Shown here piece by piece: positions 57,824 to 64,000 of a DNA stretch of 64,000 bases. The notes beneath the pieces are model-generated. The model was not told the DNA's origin and did not search any database. It saw only the letters and a list, made by a program, of their open reading frames with translations. How positions within the stretch are numbered: position 1 is the stretch's first letter; each line of letters begins with the position of its first letter. The stretch lies in contig CM021312.1 in assembly GCA_010645155.1 (NCBI GenBank), positions 8,242,685 through 8,306,684 on the forward strand, given 5' to 3'. Made by a program: the position numbers and the translations under genes. This DNA comes from Tigriopus japonicus. Lineage: Eukaryota > Arthropoda > Copepoda > Harpacticoida > Harpacticidae.

Positions 57824-60800
57824 TTTCCATTTGATGTGCAGAATCGACCGGCTTTAACTTTGGACCCAGATGTGGAAATGTCTCAGGAAAATTCGCAACA
57901 CATGAAAGAAGGGACCCGGACTTTGCCCATCATCAATCCACCCGAAAAGGTCACCAAAACTGTAGAGACACTGTTAAGTAAAGGTAAAACTTGGTAACTA
58001 ATTAGAGACCTAAACATATTTTTTCCTTCCAATCGACAAAACCCTCAAAACAATCAGCTCAAATCACGTCATCGTTTTGAGAAAGTAAGAGGAAATAGAA
58101 TGAGGTCGTTCAAATCATACTCAAGTTCCTGCACTTCCCCGAAATGCTCGGGTTCATTAGAAAGTAGAGGTCAGCATTCATCACGAGTGTGTATGAGACT
58201 GTCATCTTTTTAACTTTCAGATTCCGCTGAAAATCCAATCAGACCCGAGTCTTATCTCGCAGCAGGAGTGAAACTCTGGAACTTTCTTCACAGTCGAAAG
58301 CTTCCATTGGAGTTGGCTCAAAGAAATCATTTGGAGAGTCAATTCAAGCGCTTAATTATTGAAAATGAATGTACGTATTGGTATCTTTAATTTATTCAAG
58401 TCGTGCTCCATTTTTGGGTCAGTTAAAACGTTTGATTGCTCAAGGTTTTTTACGGTTCTCAAGTTGGAATCATCCTGTTTGTGACATTTGATGTTTCGCT
58501 CGGAAACTAGGAAGTCTTAACATTCATTGATTCGGAAAAACACTGTTGAACTTGAGTGGCACCAAATCAAGAGGTTTATTTGGTCTAAATTATCATGAAA
58601 TGACTAAGTTCACAGATATTCTTGCCTTTTTGAAGATTGGAAGGGTACTGATTTCTAGCAAATTTGGATTTTTGCTAAAAATAAGGAAAAATTTAGCTGG
58701 CTTTTGTTTTTCGTTTCATTCAAACTTTGTTATGATATATTATTATCTTTAAAAAAAAGATCAAAAAAAATTCTAAGTCAAAAAAGTTCTAGAAGAAAAA
58801 CAATATTTTGAGCTGTTTTGATATTTTATCTAACATTTTCAATTTTAATTTTAATTTGTCATTTTCTTAAGGTACAATTACACGACACATGTTTTGTCGC
58901 ATTATAAAGGCACTTATGTGAGTCACATCGCATTGGATTACACATTTACATTTACACGACGGGATCAAATTCCTCAAATGTCCTTTCCCATCCCAGAGCT
59001 CACCGTCAGGGATTCCATATAATGAAATTCTATTGACGTGGGGAAACGTGTTGGAACTTGCAAGATTGGCAAATCAATGAAATATACTTATCAATGTCAT
59101 ATGATATGACTTCATTATTCTTTCGTGGCGTTTCTTTTATAAACAGACAAATCTTTCCACTAAAGAATTTGAAATGACAATTCTGTTTTCTTTTACTTGA
59201 GAGTCAAGTTTTAAGTTCATTATTGTTGACAGACATATTCTAATTTGTATTTTGCTTGGCTTTCATTCTCGTGTATTCTTTTTTACTTTTTCAGTCATTG
59301 AAATTTTAATTTTCAGGGCGCATAACCTCTAATTTTCAACCTTTATGACAACACTGCTTGATGTCTTTCGAAAAGCCAAGTTGACCAAAGCGTCTTTTGT
59401 TAATTCAACCTTGATGTGATCATAATCCAAAAATTAGATCAACCAACTATTTTTAAATTCTATTTGAGACACTAGCTTCTTTTTTAACATGGAAATTATA
59501 TTGTTGAGTTCAAATGAATGAATATTGTCTTATATTGAGATTTGAGTTTTTGGTCACGTCGGACTTTCTCATGACGTTTTAGCACACGAACGTCACAAAA
59601 TGTGCTTCAGATCACACAAAATTAGAACATGTTCCAAGTCGGAAATGTGACACATTTGTAGCTCAAATGCGATGTGACTCACATAAGTGCCGTTAGAATG
59701 CGACAAAACAAGTGTAGTGTAAATGCACCATTAGCGATTTTAATGCTGAAAAATTTCGATTTCCAGAAATGTCCCTGAGACATTATTTGACCACTTTGCT
59801 CTTTTATGTGCAATTTTTCGGTTAATTTGTGATTTTACTAGCCATTTTAGCCGTTTTTATCGGTTCATTTGAGACTCAAAGGCTAAATAGTTTTTGAGAT
59901 GAATCCTTTCAAAAAGTTCAATCCTCTTCTTTCGAATTTAATGTGGAAGATGGTATTTCACTTTCATAAATCTGTCTTTGAACCAAATTTCTGACGTACA
60001 TTTATCGTTTTTTTCCCGAAAAACAATGAGACACTGTTGTTTTCATGCAACAAACTCCAGGTATCATGTTACTTCAAATTTGAAGAACGAGTCACGTGGT
60101 TAAAAATGCGCTTGCCTTTAATACCCGGCTTGAAAACATGGAATCAGTTTCAATTAAAACGTCTTATTATTGTGACTTTTACTTGAACCCATTCAGATCA
60201 AGATTGTCCGGATGACGAACTCATCGATAAAAGTGATGACATCTCCCGAAAAGTCCGAAAAATGCTCAGAAGCAAAATAACCCCTTGGAAATCCGTGGTT
60301 TACGATGACGAGGCTGCCAAAGCTTATCTTTTGGCTCGAGCTCCCTTTGATTACTCTGCAGTCTATCGAGCTATGTCAGAAATCAAAAACCGAGAACCGG
60401 AATTTCAACCCCGAACAATTTTTGACTTTGGATCCGGTGTTGGAACTTGCATTTGGTATGTCTGTTTTATGTATGTTGATACATTAAAGTTGCCATGGAA
60501 ACAACTTTGTTGCCAAATTTCAGGGCTGCCAATTCTATATTTGGAGAAATGAGCGAAATTTTTGCGGTCGATCCGAGTCCGGCTATGAATGATCTCGCGC
60601 GGGCAATTTTGCTGGAAGGCAAAACCAGTCATTCTTTACCTGCTGGTCACTTTTTCCGCTTGAATTGTCCCACAAACAATGATGTGAGTTCAAGTGATAC
60701 GTATTAAAATGTTTTCTATTAAACGTTTGCAAGAAAACTTCAATACCAAGAAAACCCCTGAGTTTTATCAAATTTTATTTGGCCTTTGGCGGTGATTTTC

Positions 60801-63800
60801 ATCCGAACTTTGATGTTGTTATTCCCCACCATGACAGGCAAATGTTGTCGGAAATGCTCTTCCTAAATTTTTATGAACTGCCTTGAAGGCAAACCGTTAA
60901 AAGGTTAACTTTGCATGGCCTTAAGGAGAATGGAAAATATACAAACAATGATAGAGACTCTTTTGAATTGGTGATTTGTTTCAGCTTACTTATGATCTTG
61001 TCACTTCGGCGTTTACAATGGCCGAATTGCCCTCTTCCAAAGCGCGGCTCACTTCTTTGGATATTCTGTGGAGAAAAACGCAAGGTTATCTGATCCTTTT
61101 GGAGGATGGCTCAAATGCAGGCTTTCAGGTAGGGCAACCTATATACGTTGTTGAGCAATAAAATTATCTACCCCCCTATGGAAGTACATGGGATCCCAAA
61201 AGTTTAAATCACAAGAAAGCTTTGTTAATTTGTTAAGCTCTTCGGCTTTTGAACAATGTTTTTATTTCTTGTCTTCTTGGCCGTCGTGAGGCTGTTACAC
61301 CTTTTGTCTTTGAATCCACAGATTACTGATAAAATGAAGAATCTCAAATGGAACTATCCTTTTTTACATCATGTCAACATTCATGCAAAAGTCAATTTTT
61401 ACTTTGGTTTGAAAATATAAGGAATGTTTTGTTTTTTTCGAGGGATGGGAAGGAGGCAACTTAAGCTTTTGGGATTTTTTGTTCAACATACACGTACTTG
61501 AAAAAAATGATGGCAGTATATGCATATGGAAACCTACCGTTTTTGTACTGTCAAATTTTGAGGCAATTTGCCAATTGAATTAATTTTCTTCATTGTGTTG
61601 ACAATCACTGCCTTGACTTGTTCAAGTACTTTACAACAAAAGCCATTCGGACGTTCAGTCAGGTTTGTTTACTGGTACTTTTTGACCAAATTCGTGCCAA
61701 GAGTTGGGCGGGATAACTGAAGCTTGGGTTCAGGAAGAGCAAAGGAAGAAGCAACTCAGTTACTGTTGAGGTCAATCTGAGATTGACCTTTAAACTAGTT
61801 TGAAGATTAAATCCCGCAGCACTACGTCGTGGTACCAGCAAACAAACAGCTTACCTAAACGTCCGAATAGAATCCATGACTGGTTAAATCGCTGGATTGA
61901 TGCAACAGTGGGAAAAACTGTCACATTTGGAGAGCTAACGAAAACGTAAAAGACTTAGCAGGAGAAATGAGTTTTCTTTCCAATCAATAAATTAAAATAT
62001 TAATTGCTTGGTAGGTATTAATTTTAATTTTGCATACAGTATGACATGTTCCCACACATTTGTTCAGATTAGGAAGGAAACATTTTGTTGGCAGTATCAT
62101 TTCTCTCCTTTAGTCCCTTGTTGTTTCGGGTAGTAACTGAGAAGTCTGTTGCCCTTTCAATTTTGCTCTTCAATAACCTTGGGAGTTTCCCCAAGTAGGC
62201 TTGTCTTTTGCTTTGTTACAAGCGGCAAAGATTTTTGGAACACCCTGTGGGAGTGAACTTCTGATTCTAAGAGATTAGTGTTGTACAACTTCACTTAGGA
62301 AGAAAAAGAGGGAAGAAAATTTATCAAAAATAGATTTGATCTTCACCATTTCCAGATCCTGGCTGAAGCGCGTGATTATCTGCTTCAATTGGCGGAAGCC
62401 AATGCCGGTCGAAGCGACAAGATTGGGGAAGAATTGTTTGGACACATATTTGCTCCGGTAAGTTGACTTCGAGGATTTCTGCAGTTCGTCGGTTTAAAGG
62501 ACATATCTTCTGCATAAATTTACATTTGTCTTAGATGATAGCAATAATCAAAAGTTTCTATCATTTTAGTGCCCGCATTCGGAGAAATGTCCGAGGTATT
62601 TTGAAGACAACATTCCGTGCAATTTTGATGCTCGGTTTGAAAATTTCAAGCTTGCAGGGATACCCCATGAAATTACCCACGTTCCCAAGAAGGAAAAGTT
62701 CTCATATCTCATCTTTAAGAAAGGTACACTTGGTTTTCGGTAAACACATTGTTTGAGTTTGTATCCGACACAGGAAGTGGAATTCCCTGTAAGTTAAAAT
62801 TCCATGTTTGTTTAATTTCTTCGGCGATAAGATATCTTAAGAGAGGAAACCGGAATTTTGTTGCATATTAAACATTTCAAGTTTGGGTTTTCCTTTTTTT
62901 AATTATATGTATGTCTTACTTAGATTTTAAGAACGCGTTTATGTTTTAGATCGGATGAATTCCTTGAAACGTTCTTCAGTGTCGATTGACAAAAAAACTC
63001 AAGTTTAACACTCGCTTTCGCAAAAATTTGAATAATCACAAATGTTTTACGAACGAGCGTGTATCACAAATTTATGACTAAAACAAAATAACGGAGTAAA
63101 GCGCTCAATTTTGAGCTATTTGAATACTATCTTATCCTCCAAACACAAAATTTGCAATTAGTAACTTTTGAGAAAGAATATTGCCAACTTTGATCGACAG
63201 AACAACCATTCGTATTTGTCCAACTTTATCTTTTTGAGCGCACCAGAGCTCTAAAAGGCACTAGCATGGTGTTTTTTTTGACATTTGACAACTTTAAAAA
63301 CAATAAGCAAAATCAGAAAACTAAATCTTGATTAGCAAATTTATTAAAAATAAAATTGTCACGTTTGAACTATTTGTTGTTAGTTAAGGGCCGTTTCGGT
63401 ATATCACTAATTATTACCCGCAAAGATATCCGCCATCCTTACCTTACAACTTTTCTGGAAGTACGCTTCTAATTGGTATTAGATTCACTGTATTGACCTT
63501 TCCTTGCGTAAAAAGTACTGACATTTGACTTACACTCAAAATTAGTAGTACAAGAGTAGAAAAACAGTACAAAGAGCTAAAACAGTTCTCCTTGCACTAT
63601 GTTATGTTGTATCAAAGGTGATTCCAACCAAGAAGGATCTAAACGAGTTTCTTTTTCTGAACCCCACCTTTACAAATGAAAATCAAGATTTTGATCAGCT
63701 TTCACTGAGTGGCTATTCATTTTCCAGGAATCCGACCGGAAGCAGACAAGTCCTACCAATTTCCAAGAGTTGTGGAGGAGCCAATGAAGCGCAAGAAACA

Positions 63801-63884
63801 TGTTGTTTGTCGCATGTGCACGCATCGTGGCAAACTCGAGGAATTTGTGGCCACCAAAGGACCAACGAACTCTATTGACACTAG
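57824..63884 (+). CDS. METTL17: METTL17 (Rsm22-type mitoribosome assembly factor), partial, eight exons
   Basis: Exons: 57824-57983, 58221-58370, 60197-60455, 60524-60683, 60985-61128, 62356-62457, 62570-62723, 63728-63884; all junctions keep frame. The methyltransferase-like fold has the glycine-rich motif FDFGSGVGTCIWAANSIFGE across the third intron, FAVDPSPAMNDLA, then DLVTSAFTMAELPS and ILWRKTQGYLILLEDGS. Cys residues known to bind an iron-sulfur cluster in the human protein correspond to CPHSEKC plus a following Cys in exon 7, and to VVCRMCTHRGK in exon 8. The family acts in mitochondria on the small ribosomal subunit. The N-terminal exon is missing. After ACTAG at 63884 the sequence is GTAAAC: either a splice donor with the last exon beyond the window, or an in-frame TAA stop at 63886. 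I favour splicing because relatives continue with an LYRCA-type segment. Confidence 0.93.
58870..59730. mobile_element. 861-bp Harbinger-like nonautonomous element in METTL17 intron
   Basis: Inverted ends of about 70 bases: left AGGTACAATTACACGACACA, and right, read inward, TGGTGCATTTACACTACACT. Both continue through TTTTGTCGCATT and GGCACTTATGTGAGTCACAT. TTA flanks both sides (58867-58869 and 59731-59733), matching the 3-bp duplication of PIF/Harbinger. The interior has no transposase. Confidence 0.85.
61645..61868. mobile_element. Small MITE in METTL17 intron, 224 bp
   Basis: Ends ATTCGGACGTTCAGTCAGG and, inward from the right, ATTCGGACGTTTAGGTAAGC are inverse copies. Both are followed by GTTTGTTTACTGGTAC-type sequence. 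No coding sequence; target duplication not resolved. Confidence 0.7.
62740..63727. other. Last visible METTL17 intron, nothing else seen
   Basis: About 1 kb of AT-rich intron between exons seven and eight, without recognisable repeats or genes. Confidence 0.5.
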
Positions 63885-64000
63885 GTAAACCTGACCTTGG
63901 AATAGTTCCAGCGAATTGTATCTAGATTAGGATTGAATGTGGGTTGTTTGTACTTGAGTTCCACTGTTCGATGTATCATATCTTCGGATTACTCACAACG

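Noticed and set aside
1..64000. CRISPR arrays, bacterial-type operons, rRNA or tRNA genes
   Set aside because: The window is eukaryotic nuclear DNA and I found no sequence supporting any of these.

Overview
This is a eukaryotic nuclear window, most likely from an arthropod and quite possibly a crustacean such as a copepod. The evidence is spliced genes with GT-AG introns, metazoan housekeeping proteins, AATAAA signals, an AT-rich intergenic background, and many Tc1/mariner, hAT-like, Harbinger-like and non-LTR elements. I cannot name the species from sequence alone.

Host genes, left to right. (1) An intronless-CDS C2H2 zinc-finger protein on the minus strand (2789-5719, 976 aa), with a probable short 5'UTR intron. 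(2) A 93-aa single-pass membrane protein on the minus strand (11178-11459). (3) A ten-exon MARCHF6/Doa10-type ER ubiquitin ligase on the plus strand (25166-31155, 971 aa). (4) A three-exon microsomal-type cytochrome b5 on the minus strand (31508-32363, 131 aa), convergent with MARCHF6. (5) INTS5, Integrator subunit 5, in two exons on the plus strand (33515-36396, 938 aa), divergent from cytochrome b5. (6) An unrecognised three-exon, Cys-rich single-pass membrane protein with a very acidic tail on the minus strand (39364-41989, 206 aa). (7) METTL17, a mitoribosome assembly factor, with eight exons visible on the plus strand (57824 to 63884); the first coding exon was not found and the gene probably runs off the right edge. 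The exon chains of MARCHF6, cytochrome b5, INTS5, the Cys-rich protein and METTL17 were built by hand from splice sites, and every junction keeps frame.

Mobile DNA. 12.6-23 kb is a nested transposon region. It holds three decayed copies of one jockey/CR1-like LINE, an internally deleted mariner, a retroposed tail repeat inside that mariner, and several copies of one hAT-like MITE, one with a perfect 8-bp target duplication. 42.5-57 kb is a second accessory region. It holds a 273-bp repeat present twice with separate target duplications, an 820-bp hAT-like element with a perfect 8-bp duplication, a nearly intact Tc1 element (1647 bp, IR/DR ends, transposase broken by one amber codon), a 728-bp near-perfect hairpin carrying internal ~91-bp repeats, and a ~2-kb structure bounded by two opposed minisatellites of a GGTCAC-containing unit. 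Smaller MITEs lie at 13.3, 38.2, 53.9, 58.9 and 61.6 kb.

I see no operon-like, CRISPR-like or otherwise clearly new multi-gene system. The least explained items are the hairpin plus inverted-minisatellite complex at 50.2-55.1 kb, the Cys-rich membrane protein, and the regularly paired zinc-finger protein.
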